Shown: in pieces, positions 11,701-19,455 of the stretch
Layout: the number at the start of each line of letters is the position of its first letter
Numbering within the stretch: position 1 is the stretch's first letter
DNA from: Bacteroidia bacterium
GTDB lineage: Bacteria > Bacteroidota > Bacteroidia > Chitinophagales > Chitinophagaceae
Reading direction: 5' to 3'
DNA: 53,638 nucleotides
Assembly (NCBI GenBank): GCA_030427635.1
Contig: JAUIBA010000027.1
Location: 1-53,638, forward strand
Made by a program: the position numbers and the translations under genes
Notes under the pieces: generated by a model
Database searches by the model: none
Told to the model about the DNA's origin: nothing
What the model saw: the letters and a program-made list of their open reading frames with translations, nothing else

Positions 11701-14700
11701 ACAATAGTATATACACTGGGTACAGGCTGTACGCGCTCTGCGGATGTTACGGTAAATACGCTGCCATCAGCTATCAGTGGTAGCATGGCAGTATGTCAGG
11801 GCGCCGGTACTACACTGAGCAGCACACCTGCCGGTGGTACATGGACAAGCGGCGCACCAGGTGTAGCTGCTATAGATGCTGCTACAGGAGTTGTAACTGC
11901 ATCAGTTACAGGAGCTGGCACATCGCCGGTAACCTATACACTGGCAAATGGTTGTAAGGCCATGGCAGCAATAACAGTAAATGCACTTCCTGCACCTATA
12001 TCAGGCACACTATCGGTATGTGAGGGTAGCAGTGCTACACTTACCAATACTACAGGTGGCGGTACATGGAGTTCATCAAATGGCAATGTAACAATAGATG
12101 CATCGGGTGTTATCGGTGGTGTTACGAGTGGTACATCTACTATCGTATATACACTGGGTACAGGATGTACGCGCTCTGCCGATGTTACGGTAAATACGCT
12201 GCCATCAGTTATCAGCGGCAGCATGGCAGTATGTCAGGGAGCCGGTACTACACTGAGCAGCACACCTGCCGGTGGTACATGGACAAGCGGCGCACCAGGT
12301 GTAGCTGCTATAGATGCTGCTACAGGAGTTGTAACTGCATCAGCTACAGGCGCTGGCACATCGCCGGTAACCTATACACTGGCAAATGGTTGTAAGGCCA
12401 TGGCAGCAATAACAGTAAATGCACTTCCTGCACCTATCTCTGGAACACTATCGGTATGTGAGGGTAGCAGTGCTACACTTACCAATACTACAGGTGGCGG
12501 TACATGGAGTTCGTCAAATGGCAATGTAACCGTAGATGCATCGGGTGTCATTGGCGGTGTTACGAGTGGTACATCTACTATCGTATATACACTGGGTACA
12601 GGCTGTACGCGCTCTGCGGATGTTACGGTAAATACGCTGCCATCAGCTATCAGCGGTAGCATGGCAGTATGTCAGGGAGCCGGTACTACACTGAGCAGCA
12701 CACCTGCCGGTGGTACATGGACAAGCGGCGCACCAGGTGTGGCTGCAATAGATGCTGCTACAGGAGTAGTGACTGCATCAGCTACCGGTGCAGGTACATC
12801 ACCTGTAACCTATACACTGGCAAATGGTTGTAAGGCCATGGCGGCAATAACAGTAAATGTACTTCCTGCACCTATATTAGGAACACTATCGGTATGTGAG
12901 GGTAGCAGTGCTACACTTACCAATACTACAGGTGGCGGTACATGGAGTTCATCAAATGGCAATGTAACTATAGATGCATCGGGTGTTATCGGCGGTATTA
13001 CGAGTGGTACATCAACTATAGTATATACATTGGGTACAGGATGTACGCGCTCTGCTGATGTTACAGTAAATATGCTACCGTCGGTTATTAGTGGTAGTAT
13101 GGCGGTATGTCAGGGTGCAGGTACTACACTGAGTAGCACGCCTGCCGGTGGTACATGGACAAGCGGTGCTTCAGCAATTGCAACCATTGACCCTGCCAGC
13201 GGATCTGTAACGGCTTCACTTACTGCTACGGGCATTGTGCCTGTTACCTATACCGCAGCTAATGGCTGTGAAGTAATGACTTCAATAACAGTTAATGCAT
13301 TACCTGCACCGGTAACGGGGCTTGCTACAGTGTGTCAGAGTGCTGTAATACTGTTAAGTAACTCATCGGCAGGTGGTACATGGAGCAGTTCAGATCCATC
13401 TGTAGCAGGTGTAGGCTCTACTACAGGTGCTGTAACCGGTGTGGCCGCAGGTACTACTACGGTAAGCTATACATTACCTTCAGGTTGTGCCGCTGCTATG
13501 GTGGTGACTGTTAATATCATGCCTGACGTTATCACTGGTGTTGCAGAAGTGTGCCAGGGTAGTACAATAGCACTTAGCTCTGTTACATCAGGTGGTGTTT
13601 GGGTAAGTTCTGTTCCTGCCGTTGCATCCGTAGATGCTACAGGTACCGTGAGTGGAAATATTGCAGGTACAACGACAATCAGCTATGCAATAGGCGCATG
13701 TACGCAGATGGTCACAGTTACAGTTAACGACCTTCCTGCTGCATATCCGGTAACGGGTGGTGGTAATTACTGTGCAGGTTCAGCCGGTGCCGATGTTAGT
13801 ATATCCGGCTCAGAATCCGGTGTTCAGTATCAGCTTTACAATGGTACGTCAACCGTAGGTACTCCACTTACAGGTACAGGTAGTACTCTTAGCTTTGGTG
13901 CACAGACACTGGTAGGTACTTATAGTGTATCTGCTGCCGATGTTACATCGGGCTGTGCTATTCCTATGTCAGGTATGGTAACAGTATCTGTTGTTCCGGT
14001 TGTTGTTCCTTCTGTTTCTCTCACAGCGACAAGTGGTACCACTGTTTGTGATAGTACATCGGTTACCTATTTTGCTACGTCAGTAAATGGCGGTACTACA
14101 CCGGTATTTACATGGGAAGTAAATGGAGTCACTGTTTCCGGCGTAGATGTACCACTTTATAATTACATGCCTGTTAATGGAGATGTAGTAAAGGTTACAC
14201 TTGCCAGCAGTGAAGGTTGTGCTGTACCGGCTACGGTTTCTGCCATGTTGACTATGACAGTAAATACCTCAGTAACACCATCGGTAGTAATAGCCGGTGA
14301 TAATTCTGTATGTGAAGGTAATCCTGTAGTGCTCACTGCAGCTACCACAATGGGAGGTACTATGCCTGAGCTGAAATGGATTGTAAATGGTGCCGAAGTG
14401 TCGGGAGCTACAAATGATACCTTCAGCTTTGTTCCTGCATCCGGTGATCTGGTACATTGTATCCTTACCAGTTCAATGACTTGCAAGACAGCGCCATTTG
14501 CTATCAGTAACATGATGGGAATACTCACCAACCCTGAGTATGTGCCTGTAGTAAGTATAGATGTAAATCCAGGTTTGACTGTGAGTTCAGGAACCTCAGT
14601 TACATTTACTGCAAACTATTCAGGAGCCGGATTTGCCCCTGACCTTCAGTGGTATGTAAACAGTGTGCCGGTGGCAGGCGCTACGAATATGACATACACA

Positions 14701-15093
14701 ACTGCTACGTTGCAGGATGGAGATTCTGTATCATGTAATGTTACCGCAACAGAGGAGTGCGGGCATGCAACAATCAATGCAGTTAAAATGGCAATTACTC
14801 CTGCTACAGGGGTGTCAGCTGTGGTTAGGAATATGTCACTGATGTTATATCCTAACCCTAATACCGGCGACTTTATCATAAAAGGTAGCGTAGCTGCAGG
14901 AAACGGAGAGCCGGTAGCTATAGAAATTACCAATGTATTGGGACAGACAGTTTATAAAGGCTCAATAACATCGGCTAATGGAAACATCAACGGTAAAATT
15001 GCTCTTGGAAATGACTTAAGCAATGGCATATATCTTGTGAATCTGAAATGCGCAGAAGAAGTGCAGGTGATACACTTTGTTCTTGAGCGATAA
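5794..15093 (+). CDS. Giant T9SS-secreted adhesin with glycine-rich and Ig-like (Big_2-type) repeats
   Basis: This 3,099-residue cell-surface protein has a signal peptide (ending VAYSQS). A glycine-rich domain (about 27-270, with SDIRIGGTALSNRVVVAGG) of the ALK/LTK ligand-binding glycine-rich type follows, then a beta-sandwich domain. A second near-copy of the glycine-rich domain (about 472-714) and its sandwich come next. After these are many modules of about 73 residues, each starting near a VC and ending near a GC pair (about 928-2648), interrupted at about 1101-1270 by a jelly-roll-like insert with QDFNAGLGAW. Ig-like domains (about 2650-3010) precede a type A T9SS sorting domain (LYPNPNTGDF to the C-terminus). 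The Big_2-like repeats suggest a stalk that projects a binding tip. Export goes through Sec and then T9SS, with cleavage of the C-terminal domain and anchoring. The ligand is unknown. It could equally be a gliding adhesin. Confidence 0.9.
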   Translation: MKMKKNFLLVIPLSVLMLCFSLVAYSQSTTFSYTGSVQTYTVPCGVTSLSVDVRGARGGYGYNSYSRGGYGGRVACSLAVTPGQVIYIYVGSSGNTGTSSTYATGGYNGGATCNYYRGGGGGGASDIRIGGTALSNRVVVAGGGGGGGYYTSTSNYSRGGGGGTTTGQAGYYASSSGYSSTYCGWGGTQTSGGSAGTYSSPDGVAGSLGNGGAGGYYGGGGGGGYYGGGGGTRGGGGGGSNYANTTYASSVSHSQDYNNGDGSVIITGLGFTASPDTLSFDSLAAGTSSVAQTTTLSASYAGTGPLTITPPTGFEVSLDGTTWSSSAISYSYAGTSFAAFTLHIRFSPATAGHFAGTIGFSSSGISCGMGVSGDAAGPCSETPAPGVVAITPTSGSTATTFDLSLTGSTIAGGITYQWQSSPYPTSGFSNIPGATNTTHSFTGISGNVYFRALVACPSFAPAHSNTVTAASVISFAYTGAVQTYTVPCGVTSIQVDMKGARGGFGYGSYSRGGYGGRVVCSLSVTPGQVLYLNVGGYGNNGSSGSYATGGFNGGAGCSYTYGGGGGGATDIRIGSNTLSNRVVVAGGGGGGGYYTSSSNYSRGGGGGSTTGQAGSYSASVGYSTTYCGWGGTQTSGGSGATYSSPDGGVGTQGNGGNGGYYGGGGGGGYYGGGGGSRGGGGGGSNYANTSYTSSVSHSQDYNNGNGEITLTGTGYGIVLGTGTLFFDTLSPGATSLVQTTTMSAALVTAGDSVMITPPSGYEVSLNGSTWSSSPISYIYSGTSFSGVTIYIRFSPATPGNYNSTVDINGGGLSTCGVNVEGACTQPCDTVTLNAGILSPSAPILCTQGVTTITPTGATSDFVNGLTYQWQASEDSTLWSPVAGATSRVYAMSSPISVTTYYRLVMGCATNATSVDTAIGKVVVNPSAILGTPMVCMESVATLADSTSGGTWSSSTPSVATINATTGVVTPVSIGTTRITYTLTLSGCYATKQITVNPLPGSIYGTPVVCAGASTTLVNITPGGSWSTGAATVAMVGSSSGIITGVSSGTVPVSYTLPTGCYRVVTASVNPLPVLSITPSGSATTCMGDTASFRAVATMPGFTLLSQDFNAGLGAWTINSPVDPGDGVSPWGLVSASAAGTTGDGSAMVEAVPFMAPAYNPVTSYLTSPAFSTMGFGSVNLSFNEFLFSTASGDLNVAVQYSTDNGATWTTFLDQLGSVVGSGSWTASAPEVSVALPAAALNEPSVKLRWYYNVTVGAWWNVDNITVNAALPAPTYVWAPVGSASGLSCTACDSVDIVPATAGVNLYSITATSASGCSTSGGFVSVVANPSPAVISGTTVLCAGDVVTLSNTTPGGSWSGSDAGIANVNSLSGVVTGISAGTVVITYAMPSGCKSTVVITVNATPAAITGTSQMCNGLSTTLSTIATGGTWSSAATSVASVDAAGVVTGNSFGITTISYTAANGCAAVKDVTVNATPASITSGTFQVCEGQTINLTSATTGGTWTSSDAGVATVVAGSGIVTGVAAAGTVPATATISYTLPAGCMRTQVVTVLPTPAAITGAMSVCAGETTNLTSATTGGSWSSGSFVTATVGITSGVVTAGTAGVAPITYTLSGGCFTTANVIVNQTPAPISGTLSVCEGSSATLINTTGGGTWSATNGNVTVDASGVITGVTSGTATIIYAMPAGCSRSADITVNTLPSVISGSMAVCQGAGTTLSSTPAGGTWTSGAPGVAAIDAATGVVTASPTGAGTSPVTYTLANGCKAMAELTVNVLPAPISGTLSVCEGGNATLTNTTGGGTWSSSNGNVTIDASGVIGGVTSGTSTIVYTLGTGCTRSADVTVNTLPSAISGSMAVCQGSGTTLSSTPAGGTWTSGAPGVAAIDAATGVVTASVTGAGASPVTYTLPNGCRAMAAITVNALPAPISGILSVCEGSSAILTNTTGGGTWSSSNGNVTIDASGVIGGVTSGTSTIVYTLGTGCTRSADVTVNTLPSAISGSMAVCQGAGTTLSSTPAGGTWTSGAPGVAAIDAATGVVTASVTGAGTSPVTYTLANGCKAMAAITVNALPAPISGTLSVCEGSSATLTNTTGGGTWSSSNGNVTIDASGVIGGVTSGTSTIVYTLGTGCTRSADVTVNTLPSVISGSMAVCQGAGTTLSSTPAGGTWTSGAPGVAAIDAATGVVTASATGAGTSPVTYTLANGCKAMAAITVNALPAPISGTLSVCEGSSATLTNTTGGGTWSSSNGNVTVDASGVIGGVTSGTSTIVYTLGTGCTRSADVTVNTLPSAISGSMAVCQGAGTTLSSTPAGGTWTSGAPGVAAIDAATGVVTASATGAGTSPVTYTLANGCKAMAAITVNVLPAPILGTLSVCEGSSATLTNTTGGGTWSSSNGNVTIDASGVIGGITSGTSTIVYTLGTGCTRSADVTVNMLPSVISGSMAVCQGAGTTLSSTPAGGTWTSGASAIATIDPASGSVTASLTATGIVPVTYTAANGCEVMTSITVNALPAPVTGLATVCQSAVILLSNSSAGGTWSSSDPSVAGVGSTTGAVTGVAAGTTTVSYTLPSGCAAAMVVTVNIMPDVITGVAEVCQGSTIALSSVTSGGVWVSSVPAVASVDATGTVSGNIAGTTTISYAIGACTQMVTVTVNDLPAAYPVTGGGNYCAGSAGADVSISGSESGVQYQLYNGTSTVGTPLTGTGSTLSFGAQTLVGTYSVSAADVTSGCAIPMSGMVTVSVVPVVVPSVSLTATSGTTVCDSTSVTYFATSVNGGTTPVFTWEVNGVTVSGVDVPLYNYMPVNGDVVKVTLASSEGCAVPATVSAMLTMTVNTSVTPSVVIAGDNSVCEGNPVVLTAATTMGGTMPELKWIVNGAEVSGATNDTFSFVPASGDLVHCILTSSMTCKTAPFAISNMMGILTNPEYVPVVSIDVNPGLTVSSGTSVTFTANYSGAGFAPDLQWYVNSVPVAGATNMTYTTATLQDGDSVSCNVTATEECGHATINAVKMAITPATGVSAVVRNMSLMLYPNPNTGDFIIKGSVAAGNGEPVAIEITNVLGQTVYKGSITSANGNINGKIALGNDLSNGIYLVNLKCAEEVQVIHFVLER
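7207..7935 (+). repeat. Second copy of glycine-rich domain inside the adhesin gene
   Basis: This segment repeats the layout of 5872-6600 almost residue for residue: TVPCGVTS, GARGG, SRGGYGGRV, VVVAGGGGGGGYY, STTYCGWGGTQTSGGS, YYGGGGGGGYYGGGGG and SSVSHSQDYNNG. It is an internal tandem duplication of a domain of about 240 residues plus its following sandwich domain. Confidence 0.85.
10671..13298 (+). repeat. Six tandem 438-bp repeats in the adhesin gene
   Basis: Six units of 438 bp (146 residues, two 73-residue modules) begin near 10671, 11109, 11547, 11985, 12423 and 12861. Each unit starts LPAPISGTLSVCEG and its second half starts LPSAISGSMAVCQGAG. Units 2-6 are nearly identical at the DNA level, including synonymous positions. 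This indicates recent amplification or homogenisation, in contrast to the diverged modules on either side. Confidence 0.92.
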
Positions 15094-15115
15094 TCATTTT
15101 TCTCTTACTATTCCG

Positions 15116-15150
15116 GACCGCCTCACAATATGTTGAGGCGGTCTTTTTTT
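15116..15150 (+). terminator. Terminator of the adhesin gene
   Basis: The inverted repeat GACCGCCTCA/TGAGGCGGTC with an 8-base loop is followed by TTTTTTT, 22 bases after the stop codon. Confidence 0.92.
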
Positions 15151-15218
15151 GTCTGTTACGAAAGGTAGGTAGTGTCGTATCTGTCATTATTAATTATGGG
15201 CTGATGAGCCAGAATACA

Positions 15219-15226
15219 TATATTTG
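15219..15226 (+). promoter_or_regulatory. -7 box TATATTTG
   Basis: An exact TAnnTTTG match lies 20 bases before the ATG of the following gene. No clear -33 TTG is visible. Confidence 0.5.
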
Positions 15227-15245
15227 ATATGGAAGCTATCCGTTT

Positions 15246-16088
15246 ATGTTTGGTTCGTTTTTACAGTGGGTTATTAATTTTTGGCTGCGCATTACGGGGC
15301 GTAAAGTTCAGTACAGTGAATATCCCTGGTTACGCGGTCCAATGGCTGATAGTAATATTGTAGGGGACAGATTTTATGAGCAGTATGCACGGGCAGAAAA
15401 TCTTACACTCAGTAATCAGCATACCGGAGGACTTATAGATGACTTTGCCTCATTGATACCGGATACAGACCCACAAAAAGAAAAGCTCAATCCCCGTGTA
15501 AGACACTTTTATGAGCATACGACACAGTATAAACTGGAGGTATGGTCGCAATGGTATACACCAATACAATATTTTGCCAGGATACTGATACGTAGTGTAA
15601 GTACTAAAATGGACCAGTTGAATATACCGCTGGAGCCATTGGAAACCAGCCGGGGTATGACCAATGAGGTGCTGCACCTTAATGACCCGGATACCGGCAG
15701 GCAGGTATGTGCCTGCTGGTTGCGTAAGGCAGTCTTGTCTGGCAGGGTAGTGTATGCAGGCTTTTATTCTGGCGTGGAGGTGAATGGTATTCCCTGTGTA
15801 AAGGTTGCATTCCCATTGCCGGGTGGTAATGTTACCGTATTGCTGAAAGTGGTAGTGCAGCAGGATGGTTCTGTAAAGCTTATATCTGATGGTAAAAGAA
15901 TAGGAGAAACCGGATATTACCGGGTTCGCTCAGCAGGTAATGATGGTGCCAGTGTGCGGTTTCTGCCACTTAAGGAGTGTATACATGTTTATGAAGATAG
16001 TGAAGGAGTCATGCGTACTGACCATGAATTCGCATTCTGGCATATCCGGTTTCTGCTTTTGCATTATAAAATACTTCCCCGCTCCTGA
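15246..16088 (+). CDS. Conserved hypothetical protein, 280 aa
   Basis: I do not recognise the family. The protein is mostly hydrophilic after an aromatic N-terminus (FGSFLQWVINFWLRITGRKV) that could be an amphipathic or membrane-associated helix. It contains a stretch VAFPLPGGNVTVLLKVVVQQDG that looks beta-rich and a C-terminal FWHIRFLLLHYKIL. No signal peptide or catalytic motif is evident. The ATG at 15246 is preferred because the other upstream ATG (15229) is out of frame. It is transcribed alone, converging on pckA, with a shared terminator. Confidence 0.75.
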   Translation: MFGSFLQWVINFWLRITGRKVQYSEYPWLRGPMADSNIVGDRFYEQYARAENLTLSNQHTGGLIDDFASLIPDTDPQKEKLNPRVRHFYEHTTQYKLEVWSQWYTPIQYFARILIRSVSTKMDQLNIPLEPLETSRGMTNEVLHLNDPDTGRQVCACWLRKAVLSGRVVYAGFYSGVEVNGIPCVKVAFPLPGGNVTVLLKVVVQQDGSVKLISDGKRIGETGYYRVRSAGNDGASVRFLPLKECIHVYEDSEGVMRTDHEFAFWHIRFLLLHYKILPRS

Positions 16089-16113
16089 GTAGCAGGTTAT
16101 CCCATAAATAAAA

Positions 16114-16139
16114 GAGAGAGCAACGACCGTTGCTCTCTC
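16114..16139. terminator. Bidirectional terminator between convergent genes
   Basis: The inverted repeat GAGAGAGCAACG/CGTTGCTCTCTC sits between the stops of the 280-aa gene and pckA, with A-rich sequence on the left side (T-rich for the minus strand). Confidence 0.8.
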
Positions 16140-16168
16140 TCAGTATAATATTGAAAATATAATCCTGA

Positions 16169-17782
16169 TTATACGTTTTCCAGTACTTTAGGTGCTGCAG
16201 AACGTATTGCCTCACTGGCCTGGTCAGCATATTTTGCAAAGTTATTGATGAACAGTTTCGCCAGTTCATTTGCTTTCTTATCGTATGCTTCTTTATCTGC
16301 CCAGGTATTGCGTGGGTTCAGTACTTCGTCTGGTGCACCAGGTACGGTAGATGGCATCAGAACGCCAAATGTAGGATGAGCCTCGTAGTTAACATTGTTC
16401 AGCTCACCTTTCATAGCAGCAGTAATCATAGCTCTTGTGTAGCTGAGTTTCATACGGCTACCTACACCATATGAGCCTCCGCTCCAGCCAGTATTAATCA
16501 GCCATACGTTTACGTCGCTATGCAATTCCAGTTTCTGTCCCAGCAGCTCTGCATACTTAGCAGGGTGCAGCGGCAGGAATACACGGCCAAAACATGCAGA
16601 GAATGTAGTCTGTGGTTCAGTTACACCTACTTCAGTACCGGCAACCTTTGCAGTATAACCGCTGATGAAGTGGTACATAGCCTGCTCCTTAGTTAGTTTA
16701 GAAATAGGAGGCAGAATGCCAAATGCATCACAGGTAAGGAAGAAGATGTTCTTTGGCTGTCCGCCGAAAGAAGGCTCCTTCGCATTTTTGATGAAATCTA
16801 TAGGATATGCAGCACGCGTGTTTTCAGTAATCTTTGCGCTGGCGTAGTTTACGGTATTGGTACCTTCAAAGAACTCAATGTTCTCCAGTAGAGCACCTGG
16901 CTTTATTGCGCGGAATATCTGAGGTTCTTTCTCTTCGCTCAGGTCTATACATTTTGCATAGCAGCCACCTTCGAAGTTAAATACTGAAGATTCGCTCCAT
17001 CCGTGCTCATCATCACCTATCAGTGCACGGTTAGGGTCGGCACTAAGTGTAGTTTTACCAGTACCGCTGAGGCCAAAGAAAAGAGAAACATCTCCATCAG
17101 CGCCTTCGTTTGCCGAGCAGTGCATGCTCAGTACCTTATGGTTATGTGGCAGAATGAAGTTCAGCACACCAAAAATGCCTTTCTTCATTTCGCCGGTATA
17201 GCCCGAACCGCCTATGAGAATAACGCGGCGGGTAAAGTTTACGATTGTAAAGTTGCTCTGGCGGGTACCATCAGTAGCAGGGTCGGCCTGGAAACCAGGA
17301 GCCTGCAGTATCAGCCAGTCATGATTTTGTGTTTCTATTTCTGCAGCTGAAGGACGCAGAAACAGGTCGTTGCAGAAAAGGTTAGCCCATGGGGTCTCAT
17401 TCACTACACGTATGTTCAGGCGGTAAGCAGGGTCGGCACAGGCGTACGCATCACGTACCCATACTTCTTTGCCACCCATGTAAGCACATACTTTGTCATA
17501 CAGCTTGTCGAAAGTAGCTGGCTCCATAGGTATGTTCACATCACCCCAGTCCACACTGTCCTGAGTGATAGCGTCTTTCACAGTGAATTTGTCTTTGGGT
17601 GAGCGGCCGGTGAATTTACCCGTACTTACGCACAGTGCGCCTGTGTCATTCAATACACCCTGGCCCAGTTCCAGCGTTTTGTTCACCAGTTCCTCAGGAG
17701 TGAGGTTCCAATGAGCTATACCTACGTTCAGTCCGAGTGATGAAAGATCGAATGACGGATTCTTTCTGCCAAATTGCTGCAT
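16169..17782 (-). CDS. pckA: Phosphoenolpyruvate carboxykinase (ATP)
   Basis: This enzyme converts oxaloacetate and ATP to PEP, CO2 and ADP in gluconeogenesis, in the cytosol. At 537 aa it has the normal length of the ATP-dependent class. Visible motifs are FTGRSPKDKF (57-66, substrate binding), YTGEMKKGIFGVLN (about 195), the P-loop GLSGTGKTTLS (237-247), the metal site GDDEHGW (256-262), and the adenine-binding region around NTGWSGGSYGVGSRM. The start ATG lies behind an exact -7 box (17815-17822). It is monocistronic, with the next upstream gene more than 500 bases away. Confidence 0.98.
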   Translation of the reverse strand: MQQFGRKNPSFDLSSLGLNVGIAHWNLTPEELVNKTLELGQGVLNDTGALCVSTGKFTGRSPKDKFTVKDAITQDSVDWGDVNIPMEPATFDKLYDKVCAYMGGKEVWVRDAYACADPAYRLNIRVVNETPWANLFCNDLFLRPSAAEIETQNHDWLILQAPGFQADPATDGTRQSNFTIVNFTRRVILIGGSGYTGEMKKGIFGVLNFILPHNHKVLSMHCSANEGADGDVSLFFGLSGTGKTTLSADPNRALIGDDEHGWSESSVFNFEGGCYAKCIDLSEEKEPQIFRAIKPGALLENIEFFEGTNTVNYASAKITENTRAAYPIDFIKNAKEPSFGGQPKNIFFLTCDAFGILPPISKLTKEQAMYHFISGYTAKVAGTEVGVTEPQTTFSACFGRVFLPLHPAKYAELLGQKLELHSDVNVWLINTGWSGGSYGVGSRMKLSYTRAMITAAMKGELNNVNYEAHPTFGVLMPSTVPGAPDEVLNPRNTWADKEAYDKKANELAKLFINNFAKYADQASEAIRSAAPKVLENV

Positions 17783-17814
17783 AGATTAATTTTTTATTAA
17801 GATTTTTCAGGCGA

Positions 17815-17822
17815 CAAAAGTA
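17815..17822 (-). promoter_or_regulatory. -7 box TACTTTTG of pckA
   Basis: An exact TAnnTTTG on the minus strand, 32 bases before the pckA ATG. A TTG about 16 bases further upstream may serve as the -33 element. Confidence 0.55.
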
Positions 17823-18304
17823 ATACATAAACCGGTAACAACGTGTGTTAAATTTCGTCAGGTGGGGGTGATTTCTGTCATTGTCAGGTTCTGATTTTTT
17901 TTGCCAGAAACCTAAGCCTGTTAAATCACATGGAAAACAGTTTAAAGGCGGGAATTCAGTGTCAATGTATGTTATCTGCATGTCGTACGTTGCTGGCATT
18001 TTCGTATGTATATACATACTATTGGCTTTTATACAGTTTGCTTACTCAGTTGGTAGATTTTCAATTACTTGTATATGGTGTATATGTTTATTTGATATGA
18101 TGTAGAAAAGCTGGCTATTGCGTAAATCAGAACACAAAGAATGCTACAGTTTTTCTGTCTCATTGTTGTGCGGTAAATTCATGTACAGAATGTAATAGGG
18201 CTGCAAGTGAAGCTATGTGCGGCCACTGGCTATATTAAGTTGTTGTTACCAGAAATGAGATAAGCTTATGACGCGCAACTGCCAGCACTATATGAGATAA
18301 TATT
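17823..18304. other. Intergenic stretch without recognised gene
   Basis: About 480 AT-rich bases lie between the pckA promoter and the GerW-like gene. One 74-codon plus-strand frame is open (17881-18105), but its translation lacks any protein-like pattern. Nothing else is seen. Confidence 0.5.
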
Positions 18305-18339
18305 ACAGGAACCTCTTTCTCTGCAAAAGAGGCCCCTGT
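18305..18339 (-). terminator. Hairpin downstream of the GerW-like gene
   Basis: The imperfect inverted repeat ACAGG..CCTCTTT/AAAGAGG..CCTGT starts 13 bases beyond the stop on the minus strand. The T tract is weak. Confidence 0.6.
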
Positions 18340-18352
18340 GTTATTACTTTTC

Positions 18353-18730
18353 TCAGGCTTTTTCAGTTTCCTGTTTCTTATTATCCATGAATTTATTCAG
18401 TATATCCGGTAGCTTTTCAAAGGCCGCGCCTATCCCTTTACCACTTCTGGTAGATATAAATTGGATTTCACTACCCCTTGTTACCAGAAAGCCTACAGGT
18501 GCCATACCCATGCCGGCACCACCTCCCGACCCGGTACCCTCTCCGGCACTTTTTGCATTATCGGGTGCTTTCCCTTCTCCACCTCCGGCACCAATACCCA
18601 GCCCTACAGACATAACGGGTACACATGTGAACTCTCCCAGCTGAAACTGCTGTCCGATAATCGTTTCTGTTTTTGCTTCTGATTTCAGAAATTCGGTCAT
18701 ACTGCCGAGCATTTCATTCAGGTCCTGCAT
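18353..18730 (-). CDS. GerW/YtfJ family protein
   Basis: This small cytosolic protein of 125 aa is of the YtfJ (GerW) family, known from Bacillus spore germination but also widespread in non-sporulating bacteria, where its role is unknown. The family pattern is clear: N-terminal helix MQDLNEMLGSMTEFLKSEAKTETIIG, VPVMSVGLGIGAGGGEG, a glycine-rich middle, then APVGFLVTRGSEIQFISTR and a C-terminal helix LPDILNKFM. It follows the DUF2953-like gene by 18 bases on the same strand, as ytfI-ytfJ do in Bacillus. The operon and its partner therefore support the assignment. Confidence 0.85.
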   Translation of the reverse strand: MQDLNEMLGSMTEFLKSEAKTETIIGQQFQLGEFTCVPVMSVGLGIGAGGGEGKAPDNAKSAGEGTGSGGGAGMGMAPVGFLVTRGSEIQFISTRSGKGIGAAFEKLPDILNKFMDNKKQETEKA

Positions 18731-18748
18731 TGTAGTTTGTTTTTAAGG

Positions 18749-19261
18749 TTAAGATTTAAAATATGACCACGCCATCCTGGCGCAATTGTTTTTTATGGTA
18801 AGTATTACAACATTCTCCCCTCTGAAATTGATAGTTATTGTTCTGCCGGTTATGCGAGACAAATACATTGCTACCGGATACAGTAGTCCATTCACTGGCA
18901 TATCTCCCAGGTCGGCATTGATATAACACCTTTCTATGCGGAAACTGTTCAGCATAGCACGTATTTTACTGAAAGGAACCTTTCTTGTTTTTTTCTGTTT
19001 CCTATGCTCTTTCTCTTCGGTGCTCATAGTACCTGTATAAGAAAACATGTCTGCGAAGGCAAATTGTCTTTTCCACCACAGAATCTTTATGTAAGCCAGC
19101 CAGAGATTGTCTGTTTGTATGACTCCTGCTATAGCTAGCCAGTGTAGTCTTATACGGTATATGTTCAGGTTACTGTCTATTTCCACGTAGATGGGAGCTG
19201 CCAGCACATAAACAACCATTGCCGGAATCAGAGATAGGAGTATGAATAGTGCAGGGAGCAT
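18749..19261 (-). CDS. DUF2953-like (YtfI-type) membrane-anchored protein
   Basis: This 170-aa protein has one N-terminal membrane segment (LPALFILLSLIPAMVVYVLAAPIYVEID), a soluble region with a basic stretch EKEHRKQKKTRKVPFSK, and a C-terminal beta-rich part (RTITINFRGENVVILTIKNN). DUF2953 proteins show the same plan and in Bacillus sit beside ytfJ/gerW. The adjacency here, with an 18-base gap, is the main reason for the call. Function unknown; it probably acts at the inner membrane with its GerW partner. Confidence 0.65.
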   Translation of the reverse strand: MLPALFILLSLIPAMVVYVLAAPIYVEIDSNLNIYRIRLHWLAIAGVIQTDNLWLAYIKILWWKRQFAFADMFSYTGTMSTEEKEHRKQKKTRKVPFSKIRAMLNSFRIERCYINADLGDMPVNGLLYPVAMYLSRITGRTITINFRGENVVILTIKNNCARMAWSYFKS

Positions 19262-19455
19262 ATACTGATGAACGATTACAAAAATGCTTCGGTATATGCA
19301 GTATTATTATAATCTGCGTCATTGTATCTGATGACAGATATCAGTCTGGATATTATAGGGTATGCCGGCCATCATTCGTATAGATCGTTACAGTATGTTC
19401 ATAATGCACATTGATTAACTTTACTGTTGACTTTTTAAATAATTGATACAGTACT

